DNA of 64,000 nt from Chelativorans sp. AA-79. GTDB taxonomy: Bacteria > Pseudomonadota > Alphaproteobacteria > Rhizobiales > Rhizobiaceae. The stretch covers positions 3,550,001 to 3,614,000 of the forward strand of contig NZ_CP120361.1 of the NCBI RefSeq assembly GCF_029457495.1. The letters are read 5' to 3'. Shown here piece after piece: positions 25,232-34,008 of this stretch. Under the pieces are notes generated by a model, which was not told where the DNA came from, searched no databases, and worked only from the letters and a program-made list of their open reading frames with translations. A program made the translations under genes and the position numbers. Numbering within the stretch: the first letter of the stretch is position 1; each line of letters opens with the position of its first letter.

Positions 25232-26304
25232 GCAGACTAAGCCAGCGAATCCAGCGCCTCATCGAGGCCACGGGGCCGATCGGTGTGGACGTCTATATGG
25301 CGCTCTGCCTGTTCGACCCGCAGGACGGCTACTACACGACGCGCGAGCCCTTCGGCGCTACCGGCGACTTCACCACCGCACCGGAAGTGAGCCAGATGTT
25401 CGGCGAGCTTCTCGCCGTCTGGCTCTACACCGCCTGGAAGGCCTGCGGCGCGCCCGGCCATGCGGTCTTCGCGGAGATCGGGCCCGGCCGCGGCACCTTG
25501 ATGAAGGACATGCTGCGCACCCTCTCCCGTCTCGATCCGAATTTCGTGGCCGCGCATCGCTTTGCGATGGTCGAGACGAGCCCCCGTCTTGCGGCGGTCC
25601 AGAAGGAGACGCTCGTGGAGGCGCCGGCGGCACCGGAATGGTTCTCCCGGGTGGACGACCTGCCGGAAGGACCGCTCTTCATCACCGGCAACGAGCTTTT
25701 TGACGCCGTGCCGGTAAAACAGTATGTAAAGGTGCCTGCCGGCTGGTGCGAGCGCAAGGTGGGGCAGACCGATGACGGGGCGCTCGCTTTCAAGGCCGGC
25801 CCGGGCGCACCCGATCCCTCGCTCCTGCCGAAGGATGCGGAGAAAGCGCCGGAAGGCACGATCTTCGAGACAGCACCCGCCCGGGAAGCGTTGATGGACA
25901 TGATCGCGGAACGTCTGGCGCGAGCGGGCGGCGCAGGACTTTTCATCGACTACGGCTACGAAGGCCCCGCCTTGGGCGAGACGCTGCAGGCCGTGCGGCG
26001 CCATGCGTTTGACGATGTTCTGGCACATCCCGGCGAAGCGGACCTGACGGCCCATGTGGATTTTTCCGCCTTGGGCCAGGTTGCGCGGACGCACGGGCTC
26101 GTCACACGGCTGATGACGCAGGGCGAATTCCTGCTGGGGCTGGGGCTTCTGGAACGCGCTGGCCGGCTCGGCGCCGGCAAAGACCCGCAGGAGCAGGAGC
26201 GCATCCGCGGCGAAGTCGAAAGGCTCGCGGGACTTCACGAGATGGGCACACTCTTCAAGGCGATGGCGGTGCTGCCGACGGGTGTGGAGGTGCCGCCGTT
26301 TTAG
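25228..26304 (+). CDS. MidA/NDUFAF7-type SAM-dependent methyltransferase
   Basis: The 358-residue product is a DUF185 methyltransferase. Motifs are [39 protein letters not shown] (SAM loop), [15 protein letters not shown] and FIDYGYEG. The mitochondrial homologue NDUFAF7 dimethylates an arginine in complex I subunit NDUFS2; a similar role for NuoD in alphaproteobacteria is inferred. The gene overlaps lgt by 4 bp. In many relatives pgeF follows next; here a toxin-antitoxin pair on the opposite strand lies between. Confidence 0.9.
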   Translation: MSRLSQRIQRLIEATGPIGVDVYMALCLFDPQDGYYTTREPFGATGDFTTAPEVSQMFGELLAVWLYTAWKACGAPGHAVFAEIGPGRGTLMKDMLRTLSRLDPNFVAAHRFAMVETSPRLAAVQKETLVEAPAAPEWFSRVDDLPEGPLFITGNELFDAVPVKQYVKVPAGWCERKVGQTDDGALAFKAGPGAPDPSLLPKDAEKAPEGTIFETAPAREALMDMIAERLARAGGAGLFIDYGYEGPALGETLQAVRRHAFDDVLAHPGEADLTAHVDFSALGQVARTHGLVTRLMTQGEFLLGLGLLERAGRLGAGKDPQEQERIRGEVERLAGLHEMGTLFKAMAVLPTGVEVPPF

Positions 26305-26317
26305 GCCGGCATCCTGG

Positions 26318-26704
26318 CTACACCCGCTGCACCGGTCCGGGGTACTCCGCCACATATGTGTCGGTGGTCAGCAGCGTGATGCCCTCGACCATTGCCTGAG
26401 CAACTAGAATACGGTCGAAAGGGTCCTTGTGGATGGACGGCAGAGCACGCACGGCTACGGCGTGCGCGCCGGTAATCGGCAGCTCGACATAGCCGTGATC
26501 GAGCAGCCCGCGGCGCAGAACCCAAGCATCGGCCTGGAAATCCGCACGGCCGAGCCCGGACTTGATCGAGACCTCCCACAGACTTGCCGCGCTGAAGATC
26601 AGCTCGTTCGAGGTGTTCTCCAATATCTCGCGGGCCGCCTTTGAGAGATGATCGGGCTGGTCCGCCGCCCAAAGCAGCAACCGAGTGTCGAGGAGAAACT
26701 TCAC
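26318..26704 (-). CDS. PIN-domain toxin, VapC type
   Basis: The 128-residue product is a PIN-domain ribonuclease. Acidic active-site residues are D6 in KFLLDTRLLLW, E in SLWEVSIKSGLG and D in DPFDRILVAQA, so it appears intact. This PIN subclass pairs with Phd/YefM antitoxins. The usual DTH of the motif is DTR here. It overlaps its antitoxin by 4 bp and lies 14 bp from the end of midA on the other strand. Confidence 0.9.
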   Translation of the reverse strand: MKFLLDTRLLLWAADQPDHLSKAAREILENTSNELIFSAASLWEVSIKSGLGRADFQADAWVLRRGLLDHGYVELPITGAHAVAVRALPSIHKDPFDRILVAQAMVEGITLLTTDTYVAEYPGPVQRV

Positions 26705-26946
26705 TGTTTGCCGCTGAGGAGTTCCGCGATTTCTTCCTCTCCCATACGGTCGAAATCATCGGGTATCCTGAACCGGCCGCCGAGAAATCCCAGCCGACCG
26801 GCTTCGTCGGCGGCAGGCGCTTCCAGTCCTGTCACTTTCACCAGCGGCTTTCCCGCCCTGGCAATAATGAACGGCTCGCCATTTGCGGCACGTTCCACCA
26901 AGCGGGAAAGATGTGTCTTGGCTTCATGGATGTTGACGGTTCGCAT
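26701..26946 (-). CDS. Phd/YefM-family antitoxin
   Basis: The 81-residue product has the Phd/YefM N-terminal DNA-binding and dimerisation fold (MRTVNIHEAKTHLSRLVERA and PFIIARAGKPLVKV) and a C-terminal tail with GFLGGRFRIPDDFD and EEEIAELLSGK that should wrap the toxin. It neutralises the PIN toxin encoded downstream and probably represses the operon through the inverted repeat at 26963-26985. Confidence 0.92.
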   Translation of the reverse strand: MRTVNIHEAKTHLSRLVERAANGEPFIIARAGKPLVKVTGLEAPAADEAGRLGFLGGRFRIPDDFDRMGEEEIAELLSGKQ

Positions 26947-26962
26947 GGCCTGGCCTTAGCTT

Positions 26963-26985
26963 AGTTCATTGAACTTAGTTCAACT
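26963..26985. promoter_or_regulatory. candidate antitoxin operator
   Basis: AGTTCA T TGAACT is a perfect 6-bp inverted repeat (26963-26975) and a further AGTTCA half-site follows at 26977-26982, 17 bp upstream of the antitoxin start. Autoregulation through such repeats is usual for Phd systems. Confidence 0.55.
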
Positions 26986-27097
26986 CTCCTCGCCTTTCAA
27001 CTGCTCGCCAGGCTGCTCCGCCGCCTTTGTCGTGGATTGACTTGCATGCTCCCCTGCCCCACGATCCGCGCTCCGCAACCAGGACAGAAGGCAGCGC

Positions 27098-27889
27098 ATG
27101 CTGGACAAGACAAAGCCGGAGCCTCTCCGGTCGCCCCTCCTCGACGGCGCAAACGGCGTGAGGCACGGCTTCTTCACCCGCTCGGGCGGCGTCTCGGAAG
27201 GCATCTTCGGCAGCCTCAATGTCGGGCTCGGTTCGAGCGATTCTCCCGACGCGGTGCGCGAGAACAGGCGTCGGGTGGCGGCATGGATGGGGGCGCCGGC
27301 GGAGCATCTGGTCACGGTCCACCAATGCCATTCAGCCGCCGTCGTGGTGGTGGACGAGGCCTTTCCCGTGAATTCCCGCCCCAATGCCGACGCGATGGTG
27401 ACGCGGCAGCCGGGGCTGGCGCTCGGCGTGCTTGCGGCCGATTGCGGCCCGGTCCTCTTCGCGGACGGCGAGGCCCGTGTGGTCGGCGCCGCACACACCG
27501 GCTGGAAGGGAGCGCTGACGGGTGTGCTGGAGAACACGATCGCCGCCATGGAGCGGCTCGGCGCCAGCCGCGAGCGGATCACGGCGGTGCTCGGACCGTC
27601 GATCAGCCAGGAGAATTATGAAGTCGGCCCGGAATATATCGAGCGCTTCACCAGCGCCGACGCGGAAAACGCCCGCTATTTCCGGCTGTCCGGCAAGCCC
27701 GGACACGCGCTCTTCGACCTCAAACTCTACACTCTGGACCGGCTGGCCCGGGCCGGGGTAAAGGCAGGGACCCTCGGCCGCTGCACCTACGCGGAGGAGG
27801 ACAATTTCTTCTCCTACCGCCGCACCACTCATCGCGGCGAACCGGATTACGGACGCCAGATCTCGGCGATTTGCCTGGAGGAATTCTGA
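27098..27889 (+). CDS. pgeF: peptidoglycan editing factor PgeF (laccase-domain, DUF152)
   Basis: The 263-residue product has the multicopper-polyphenol-oxidase-like DUF152 fold with the zinc/active-site residues in VTVHQCHSAAVV, LGVLAADCGPVL (Cys) and VGAAHTGWKGAL (His). PgeF removes wrongly incorporated L-serine from peptidoglycan precursors in E. coli; earlier names are YfiH and LACC1-like purine enzyme. The next gene starts inside its stop codon, so the two are coupled. Confidence 0.92.
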   Translation: MLDKTKPEPLRSPLLDGANGVRHGFFTRSGGVSEGIFGSLNVGLGSSDSPDAVRENRRRVAAWMGAPAEHLVTVHQCHSAAVVVVDEAFPVNSRPNADAMVTRQPGLALGVLAADCGPVLFADGEARVVGAAHTGWKGALTGVLENTIAAMERLGASRERITAVLGPSISQENYEVGPEYIERFTSADAENARYFRLSGKPGHALFDLKLYTLDRLARAGVKAGTLGRCTYAEEDNFFSYRRTTHRGEPDYGRQISAICLEEF

Positions 27890-29040
27890 TGGCCCTGCAT
27901 TTCGAACGCGCCGAATTCGATGCTCGCCGCGACCGCCTCGTGATCGAGATGTCGGAGCGGAAGCTCGACGCGCTGCTCCTCTTCGCCCAGGAGAGCATGT
28001 ACTGGCTGACGGGGTACGACACGTTCGGCTTCTGCTTCTTCCAGTGCCTGGCGGTCAAGGCCGACGGCTCGATGGTCCTGCTCACGCGGTCGGCCGATCT
28101 CAGGCAGGCGCGCAGCACCTCCATCATAGACAACATCATGGTGTGGAACGACCGCCACGGCGTCAACCCAGCGGCGGAATTGCGCAACCTTTTGAACGAT
28201 CTCGACCTGCTCGGCATGCGCATCGGCGTGGAATACGACACGCACGGGCTGACGGCCAAGAACGGCAAGCTGCTCGACGAGCAATTGCAGACCTTCGGCA
28301 AGATCGAGGACGCCTCCGATCTCATTGCGCGGCTCAGGCTGCTCAAGAGCCCGGCCGAGATCGAGAAGGTGAAACGCGCGGCCGCACTCGCCGACGATGC
28401 CCTGGACGCCGCCCTCCCCCTGATCAAGCAGGGCGGCGACGAGGCGGCGATCCTCGCGGCGATGCAAGGCGCCGTCTTTCAGGGCGGCGGAGACTATCCG
28501 GCGAACGAATTCGTCATCGGCTCGGGTGCGGACGCCCTTCTCTGCCGCTACAAGGCCGGGCGGCGGAAGCTCGTCAAGAACGACCAGATCACGCTGGAAT
28601 GGGCCGGCGTCTATCACCACTATCATGCCGCCATGATGCAGACGGTGCTGACCGGCAGGGCCACAAAGCGCCACCAGGAACTGTTCGACGCGGCGAAGGC
28701 GGCGCTCATCGCCTGCGAAAAGGCAATGGTGCCGGGAAACACGTTCGGCGATGTCTTCGACGCCCATGCCAAGGTCATGGAGGCGCACGATCTGACGCGC
28801 CACCGGCTCAACGCCTGCGGTTATTCGCTGGGGGCCCGTTTCTCGCCCTCCTGGATGGACCCGCAGATGTTCTACGCGGGCAGTCCCGAGCCGATCGCCC
28901 CAGACATGACGCTGTTCGCCCACATGATCATCATGGATTCGGATTCGGGCACGGCCATGTGCCTGGGACGCACCTATCTCACCACCGACTCCGCGCCCGC
29001 AATGCTTTCTCGCCACGGACTCGATTTGATCATAAGGTGA
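27889..29040 (+). CDS. M24 pita-bread protein, creatinase/ectoine-hydrolase-like, metal ligands lost
   Basis: The 383-residue product has the two-domain layout of the M24 family: an N-terminal creatinase domain (about 1-150) and a C-terminal pita-bread domain (about 155-375). The five metal ligands of true aminopeptidases are not where expected: LEWAGVYHHYHAAMMQT (236-252) replaces the VDLG...SDxTRT pattern, GYSLG (311-315) lacks the GHG histidine, and the late glutamates are replaced around HMIIMDSDSG. This fits metal-free hydrolases such as creatinase and EutD/DoeA ectoine hydrolase, so a C-N hydrolase on a small compound is likelier than a peptidase. Translation is coupled to pgeF. Confidence 0.82.
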   Translation: MALHFERAEFDARRDRLVIEMSERKLDALLLFAQESMYWLTGYDTFGFCFFQCLAVKADGSMVLLTRSADLRQARSTSIIDNIMVWNDRHGVNPAAELRNLLNDLDLLGMRIGVEYDTHGLTAKNGKLLDEQLQTFGKIEDASDLIARLRLLKSPAEIEKVKRAAALADDALDAALPLIKQGGDEAAILAAMQGAVFQGGGDYPANEFVIGSGADALLCRYKAGRRKLVKNDQITLEWAGVYHHYHAAMMQTVLTGRATKRHQELFDAAKAALIACEKAMVPGNTFGDVFDAHAKVMEAHDLTRHRLNACGYSLGARFSPSWMDPQMFYAGSPEPIAPDMTLFAHMIIMDSDSGTAMCLGRTYLTTDSAPAMLSRHGLDLIIR

Positions 29041-29067
29041 CATCTCGATTTGATCATAAGGTGACAT
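29020..29067 (+). repeat. perfect 24-bp tandem duplication across a stop codon
   Basis: Two identical 24-bp units lie head to tail at 29020-29043 and 29044-29067, each beginning CTCGATTTGATC and ending GGTGACAT. The stop codon of the M24 gene is in the first unit, and the second copy lies in the gap before the lipoprotein gene. Confidence 0.95.
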
Positions 29068-29104
29068 ATTGCATGTGGGGGTGTTTTCATCGCGGGAAGA
29101 GAGG

Positions 29105-29674
29105 ATGGCGCGCTTGAAGACGGCAGCTTGGATCCTGGCACTGGCGGCGGCGGCCGCCGGATGCAGCGGAACGGACGCGATCGACCTTTCAGCCGCGCCC
29201 AGGGACAGCGGAAGCCGGACCGCACCCGGGGCGGCGACCACGACGACACTTTCCGACCAAAGCACGGTGGGCGCGCAGACCGGACAGCAGGTCGCCGCCG
29301 TCGCCCGCGACGCGCGCATCGAGTTCGCGCCCGTGATCGGCGCGGCACCGGAAACCGTCTCCCCTCTCTCCTCCCGCCTGTCCAGCCGCGCCGGCCAACG
29401 CGGACTGACGATCACGCCCGAAGCCCAGGGCGCCACGCTTGTCGTGAAGGGCTATTTCTCGACCATCAGCGACGAGAAAGGAACCTCGGTGATCTTCGTC
29501 TGGGACGTGCTCGACCCCGCCGGCAATCGCCTGCACAGGATCCAGGGGCAGGAGAAGGCGACGGGAACGGGCGAAGGCTGGACGGCCGTCACCGGCGCCA
29601 ACATGGAGGCGATCGCCGACCGCACGATCGACGAGCTGGCGGCGTGGCTACAGGGCGGACAGGCCCGGAGCTGA
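29105..29674 (+). CDS. lipoprotein of unknown function
   Basis: The 189-residue product has a lipoprotein signal with lipobox AAGC (Cys about residue 20), a Thr/Ser-rich linker (about 25-50), and a globular part that resembles short outer-membrane or periplasmic lipoproteins (FAPVIGAAPETVSPLSSRLS, ATLVVKGYFSTISDEKGTSV). GGGAAGAGAGG precedes ATG 29105. It follows the M24 gene by 64 bp and the 24-bp duplication lies between. No function can be given. Confidence 0.72.
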   Translation: MARLKTAAWILALAAAAAGCSGTDAIDLSAAPRDSGSRTAPGAATTTTLSDQSTVGAQTGQQVAAVARDARIEFAPVIGAAPETVSPLSSRLSSRAGQRGLTITPEAQGATLVVKGYFSTISDEKGTSVIFVWDVLDPAGNRLHRIQGQEKATGTGEGWTAVTGANMEAIADRTIDELAAWLQGGQARS

Positions 29675-29765
29675 CCGTTCGGGTGCAATCAACAGGGCGG
29701 ACGCAACCCTTGGTTATCCCTGCCATGAACAAACGGGGCAAAGCCCGGACTGTTGAAGGCCGGAT

Positions 29766-29790
29766 CGGCTATTGGCGCTTGCAATAGCCG
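29766..29790 (+). promoter_or_regulatory. hairpin in the leader of prs
   Basis: CGGCTATTG and CAATAGCCG pair perfectly over 9 bp around a 7-nt loop, 53 nt before the prs start. No T-run follows, so it is more likely a leader or operator element than a terminator. Confidence 0.4.
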
Positions 29791-29842
29791 GTCTCGCCGC
29801 TTAAAGCCCCGCATGAAACGAGGCGCTGGCCAGGATCACTCC

Positions 29843-30775
29843 ATGAAGCTTTTTGCGGGCAATTCCAACCGGGTGCTGGCGGAGGCCGTCGCCCGCTACC
29901 TCAATATTTCCCTGGGCAAGGCGCTTGTACGCCGCTTCGCCGACCAGGAGATCTTCGTCGAGATCCAGGAGAACGTGCGCGGGGAAGACGTGTTCGTCCT
30001 GCAGTCGACCTCTTATCCGGCGAATGACCACCTGATGGAACTGCTCATCATGATCGACGCCTTTCGGCGTTCCTCGGCCCGGCGCATCACCGCGGTTCTC
30101 CCCTATTTCGGCTATGCCCGGCAGGACCGCCGCACTTCGGGCCGCACGCCGATCTCGGCCAAGCTGGTGGCGAACCTGATCACCCAGGCGGGTGCGGACC
30201 GCGTTCTGACGCTCGACCTCCATGCCGGGCAGATCCAGGGCTTCTTCGACATTCCGACGGACAACCTCTATGCGGTGCCTGTGATGGCGCGCGACGTGAA
30301 GGCGCATTACAAGCTTGAAAACGTGATGGTGGTCTCGCCCGACGTGGGCGGCGTGGTGCGCGCCCGCGCACTTGCCAAGCGCATCGATGCGTCGCTCGCC
30401 ATCGTCGACAAGAGGCGCGACCGGCCGGGCGAATCCGAGGTGATGAACGTGATCGGCGACGTGCGCGGCCGCGACTGCCTGCTGATCGACGACATCGTCG
30501 ATTCCGGCGGCACGCTGTGCAATGCCGCGGATGCGCTGCTCGCCAACGGGGCCACCAGCGTGACCGCCTATATCACGCATGGCGTCCTGTCGGGCGGGGC
30601 CGTGGCGCGCATCACCGGCTCGAAGCTGCGGGAACTGGTGATCACCGATTCCATCCAACCCACCTCCGCCGTCGAGGCGGCCGGCAATGTGCGCGTCGTC
30701 ACCATCGCCGACCTGATCGGCGAGGCGATCTCGCGCACGGCATCCGAGGAATCGGTCTCGAGCCTGTTCAACTGA
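29843..30775 (+). CDS. prs: ribose-phosphate pyrophosphokinase
   Basis: Prs makes PRPP from ribose 5-phosphate and ATP, feeding purine, pyrimidine, histidine and tryptophan synthesis in the cytoplasm. The 310-residue product has the flexible loop region [18 protein letters not shown], the divalent-metal and ribose-phosphate site [18 protein letters not shown], and the PRPP loop [17 protein letters not shown]. Length matches the class I enzyme. ATG 29843 starts the family-typical [17 protein letters not shown]; the longer frame is leader. Confidence 0.97.
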   Translation: MKLFAGNSNRVLAEAVARYLNISLGKALVRRFADQEIFVEIQENVRGEDVFVLQSTSYPANDHLMELLIMIDAFRRSSARRITAVLPYFGYARQDRRTSGRTPISAKLVANLITQAGADRVLTLDLHAGQIQGFFDIPTDNLYAVPVMARDVKAHYKLENVMVVSPDVGGVVRARALAKRIDASLAIVDKRRDRPGESEVMNVIGDVRGRDCLLIDDIVDSGGTLCNAADALLANGATSVTAYITHGVLSGGAVARITGSKLRELVITDSIQPTSAVEAAGNVRVVTIADLIGEAISRTASEESVSSLFN

Positions 30776-30788
30776 GGCTGCACTGCCG

Positions 30789-31175
30789 CTATTCGACCTT
30801 CGCCCCACGCTCGAGGAAAAGCGTGCGTAGCACCGAGCGATGGCAGCGCGCCTCGTCCTCGCAATAGCAGCCGATGGAGAAATCGGCATTGTGCGAAAGC
30901 GTTGCCAGGAGGTCGAGCGTGTGCCGGGCGCCGGGTTCGTTCATCTCGGCTCTGAAGGCGCGCTCGAACGCCTTCCATTCGCTCTCCGTCTTCGCCGCCT
31001 GGGCGCGCGCCACGAGATCGGGGCTGGGCGAAAGCTCCGGATACCAGACGTCGAACCAGTCGTCGGCGGCATAGCGCTCCTTGCGCACGCCGCGCGGCGG
31101 GCGCCTGACGGTGCCGATGCGCGTTCCCTCCCGCGCAAGACGCGGCGTGCCGAGGCGGACGATACGCAGGGCCAT
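30789..31175 (-). CDS. DUF488 family protein
   Basis: The 128-residue product carries the DUF488 signatures: TVRRPPRGVRKERYAADDWF near the start and the Cys-rich IGCYCEDEARCHRSVL near the end. DUF488 proteins are small cytoplasmic proteins of unknown enzymology. ATG 31175 starts MALRIVRLGTPR, the usual opening. The gene converges on prs with a 13-bp gap. Confidence 0.85.
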   Translation of the reverse strand: MALRIVRLGTPRLAREGTRIGTVRRPPRGVRKERYAADDWFDVWYPELSPSPDLVARAQAAKTESEWKAFERAFRAEMNEPGARHTLDLLATLSHNADFSIGCYCEDEARCHRSVLRTLFLERGAKVE

Positions 31176-31245
31176 GGTCGAATCTCCGTATGGGCTTCCC
31201 GGGCGACATAGCACGGCGCCCTTTCCGGCGCACAGCCCGCACGGT

Positions 31246-32408
31246 CTATGCCGGCCGGCGGGCGTGCGCCCCCGAAATCACCGGCGGCTCAAGCTGCCGG
31301 GCAAGGCGCATCAGTTCCGCCTGACGGCGCACACCGGTTTTGGCGAAGATGTTGTCGAGATGCGTTCGCGCGGTCGTCGCCGCTATGCCGAGAGCACCGG
31401 CGGTCTCGGCAAGCGTCCTGCCGGAAAGCAGGCTTGCGAGCACGCGCGTCTCCGCCTGCGTCAGGCAATAGGCCCGTGCGATCACCTCCGCCTCATCTTC
31501 TTCGTCCGGCGCACCGGCGATGAACACGGCGGCCGCCGCTTCCGGGTTGAAGGTCGCGCGCAGGTCCCCCCGGCCATCGGCAGCACGTGGGCAAACAGCG
31601 GCGGTGCCTCGGAATCCGTGAGCCGGACGGCAAGACCTGTCCTGCCCATCCCCGCCTCGTCCTGCGCGGCCTGCCTGATGGCGCTGCGCAGTTCGCGTGC
31701 GGCCGATGGAGCTTTTGCCTCCAGCATGCCCCCGCATTCCTGAATCCCCGTCCCTTCGCGCAGCATGCGTTCGGCGGCACGGTTGGGGTGCAGGATCGCG
31801 CCGTGCTCGTCCGTCAGCAGCACACCGCAAGCGAGCGCGTCGAGGGCCTGGGCCATGCGCGCCCGCTCGATGGCGCGGGCGTCCAAAATCCTGCTGATCG
31901 TCACCGCGCGCCTGAGATGCGGCAGGAGCAGCTTGCCTAGCTCAATCTCGCGATCTGTCATCACGCCGGCGCGCCGATGCCGCGCGACGACGATCTCCGA
32001 GAAGTGCGTACGCGTGTACATCAGGAAGAAATGGCTGATGTCGACGATGCCCTGCGGCTCGAGGCAGTTGCGGAAATAGGCAGAGGCTTCTGCCTGGCTC
32101 GGCATAAGCTCGCGTGAAGCGACGAAGGGCTCGTCCAGCGAAATGCAGGATGCGAGCCAACGCGCCAGCACCGCATGGATTTCCGGCAGGTGCTTCGTCC
32201 GCTCCGCCAGCCAGTGCGGCTCCCAGCCGACACTCCTGTCGATCACCATACGGTCGCCGTAGAAGTCGTTGAGCGACAGGATGAGCGAATGCGCGAGAAG
32301 CGCCTCGGCGATCTCGGCGAGCGTTCGATCCCAGTTGCCGGGATCGAGCGTGCAATCATAGATCGAGCCGATGAGCCTCGACAGGTCCTGCGGCGGCAAT
32401 GTCTCCAT
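31246..32408 (-). pseudogene. LuxR-family regulator, frameshifted in a G run
   Basis: The first 275 or so codons (from ATG 32408) encode a sensor-like region with EIELGKLLLPHLRRAVTISR and a PAS-like CGVLLTDEHGAILHPNRAAER. The LuxR helix-turn-helix (CLTQAETRVLASLLSGRTLA through TARTHLDNIFAKTGVRRQ) lies in a different frame ending at TAG 31246. The frames join at a run of six G on the minus strand (31566-31571): one extra G would restore PMAGGDLRATFNPEAAAA and give about 387 residues. As it stands the first frame ends at 31482 without a DNA-binding domain. It could be a true mutation, phase variation or a sequencing error. Confidence 0.85.
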
Positions 32409-32549
32409 GGCTCCGAAGCTCTCGCCCCTCCGGCTCGGCGCGTCTGCGGCTCTACGATCTCCTACAAATGCAGGATGTGCAAGCATCTGCTGCGTGAGAC
32501 AGTCCGCCATCGGTAAAGGCTGGCTTGCTTGAACGGAACAGGGCGCCAC

Positions 32550-32840
32550 GTGACCATCCCGCCGCTCCTATCGACAGCCATGCTTCAGGTGCTGGCCGCC
32601 TGTGCGCTCATTCTGATGGCGCCCGGGCCGGTGATGCTTGCGATCGGCGGTTTCGCTTCGCTGCACGGCTTCGGCAGGACGCTCCCCTTGCTTGCCGGCC
32701 TCGGTGCCGGAACGGCCGGCCTCGCCGTTCTCGTGGCTGTCGGAGCCGACCATCTCGGCCCGAGCCTTTCCCTGCCGTTCGTGCAGACCGCAGGAGCCGC
32801 GGCTGCGCTTGCTCTGATGGCCTTTTGTCCGCCCTTTCGG
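32550..32840 (+). pseudogene. truncated LysE/RhtB-type exporter fragment
   Basis: About 85 codons from GTG 32550 or ATG 32580 encode the N-terminal part of a LysE-family amino acid exporter, with the motif LILMAPGPVMLAIGGFASLH followed by a second membrane segment (LLAGLGAGTAGLAVLVAVGA). After FVQTAGAAAALALMAF the homology-like sequence ends in CPPFRSCNQDGDE and the frame runs on through the next gene. A complete family member has about 205 residues and six helices, so this is a stump. Confidence 0.7.
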
Positions 32841-32868
32841 TCCTGCAATCAGGATGGAGATGAGCCCG

Positions 32869-33057
32869 ATGGAACCCAAGACGACGGAGAAGCGCTTCAA
32901 GGCCGTGCAGACGCCCGACGACAGCTGGGAGGTCCTGGACGAGACGGCCGGACTGCCGGTGGAGCGCGATGGCGTCATTTTGCTCGGCCTGGACCGCGAG
33001 ACCGCGCTCGCCCTGGAGCGCTATCTGAACGGGATGGGACCGTTGGAGACGAAGTAG
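32869..33057 (+). CDS. small hypothetical protein, 62 aa
   Basis: The 62-residue product (MEPKTTEKRFKAVQTPDDSW onward) is soluble, with a short strand-rich half followed by the helix DRETALALERYLNGM. I cannot assign it. ATG 32869 has GGAG nine bases upstream; in-frame ATGs at 32854 and 32860 are alternatives. Similar short reading frames are common in rhizobia as hypothetical proteins. Confidence 0.55.
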   Translation: MEPKTTEKRFKAVQTPDDSWEVLDETAGLPVERDGVILLGLDRETALALERYLNGMGPLETK

Positions 33058-33088
33058 CCGGCGCGCAGCCGGAGCCTGCTCACCTGCC

Positions 33089-33117
33089 TTGCGCCCGGGC
33101 GGGCCTTGCGCTATAGA
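33089..33117 (+). promoter_or_regulatory. predicted sigma-70-type promoter for rplY
   Basis: TTGCGC (33089-33094) and TATAGA (33112-33117) are separated by exactly 17 bp and lie about 140 bp before the rplY start. The fit is good for alphaproteobacterial housekeeping promoters. Confidence 0.5.
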
Positions 33118-33256
33118 CCCGCCGTCCGCGCGGACACCCTTGGAGGCAGTGCGGATGGAGGCCGGCCCGGCGCGGGAGCGCTGAAGGCGGCTTTCTCGTT
33201 TTCGGGACCGGTTTTCGACGTCTCCCGGAAGCGCTCCATAAAAGAAAGGTAAAGCC

Positions 33257-33892
33257 ATGAGCCACCAGTCCTATGAACTGACGGCCGAGGCGCGCGAACG
33301 GGTCGGTAAGGGGTCCGCCCGGGCAATTCGGCGCAGCGGCAAGATTCCCGCCGTGATCTACGGCGACAAGAAGCCCCCGCTCTCCATCGTGCTTCCCTAC
33401 AAGGAACTGTTCCTGCGCATCCACGCCGGCGGTTTCCGCACCACCATCGCCACCATCGACGTGAACGGCGAGAAAATCCAGGTCCTGCCGAAGGAGTACC
33501 AGCTCGATCCGGTGCGCGGCTTCGCCATGCATGTGGACTTCCTGCGCGTGGGCCGCAACACGGTGGTGACCGTGAATGTGCCCGTTCACTTCACCAACGA
33601 CGAGAAGGCGCCCGGTATCAAGCGCGGCGGCGTGCTCAACATCGTGCGCCACGAGGTGGAGTTCACCTGCCCGGCAACCTCCATTCCCGACTTCATCGAG
33701 GTCGACCTGACTGGGCTCGATATCGGCGATTCCGTGCACATCTCCGCAGTGACACTGCCGGAAGGCGTGAAGCCCACCATTACGGATCGGGACTTCACCA
33801 TCGCCACGGTCGCGGCTCCGGCCGGCCTTAAGTCCGAGGAAGCCGAAGGCGGCGAAGCTGCCGCGGAGGAGGCGGAGGAAGGCGAGGAGTAA
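33257..33892 (+). CDS. rplY: 50S ribosomal protein L25 / general stress protein Ctc
   Basis: The 211-residue product has an L25 domain (about 1-95, with [20 protein letters not shown]) that binds 5S rRNA in the large subunit, and the extra C-terminal TL5/Ctc domain (about 100-185). An acidic Glu/Ala tail closes the protein, as in other alphaproteobacteria. GAAAGGTAAAGCC precedes the ATG. It is followed 116 bp later by pth on the same strand, the order seen in most bacteria. Confidence 0.96.
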   Translation: MSHQSYELTAEARERVGKGSARAIRRSGKIPAVIYGDKKPPLSIVLPYKELFLRIHAGGFRTTIATIDVNGEKIQVLPKEYQLDPVRGFAMHVDFLRVGRNTVVTVNVPVHFTNDEKAPGIKRGGVLNIVRHEVEFTCPATSIPDFIEVDLTGLDIGDSVHISAVTLPEGVKPTITDRDFTIATVAAPAGLKSEEAEGGEAAAEEAEEGEE

Positions 33893-34008
33893 TCTCCTCT
33901 CCTCATTTGGGGCGGAATGCGCTCGCAGCCGCCCCAACCGTTCATGCGCCGTATTGTGCAGCCCCGGAGTGTTCCCGCCCGGCTGCAGATGCTCCAGGGA
34001 GGCGTTCC

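Noticed and set aside
32529..33116. A 195-codon protein from 32529
   Set aside because: Only the first third resembles a LysE exporter. The rest is out-of-frame sequence of the 62-aa gene and its 3' flank.
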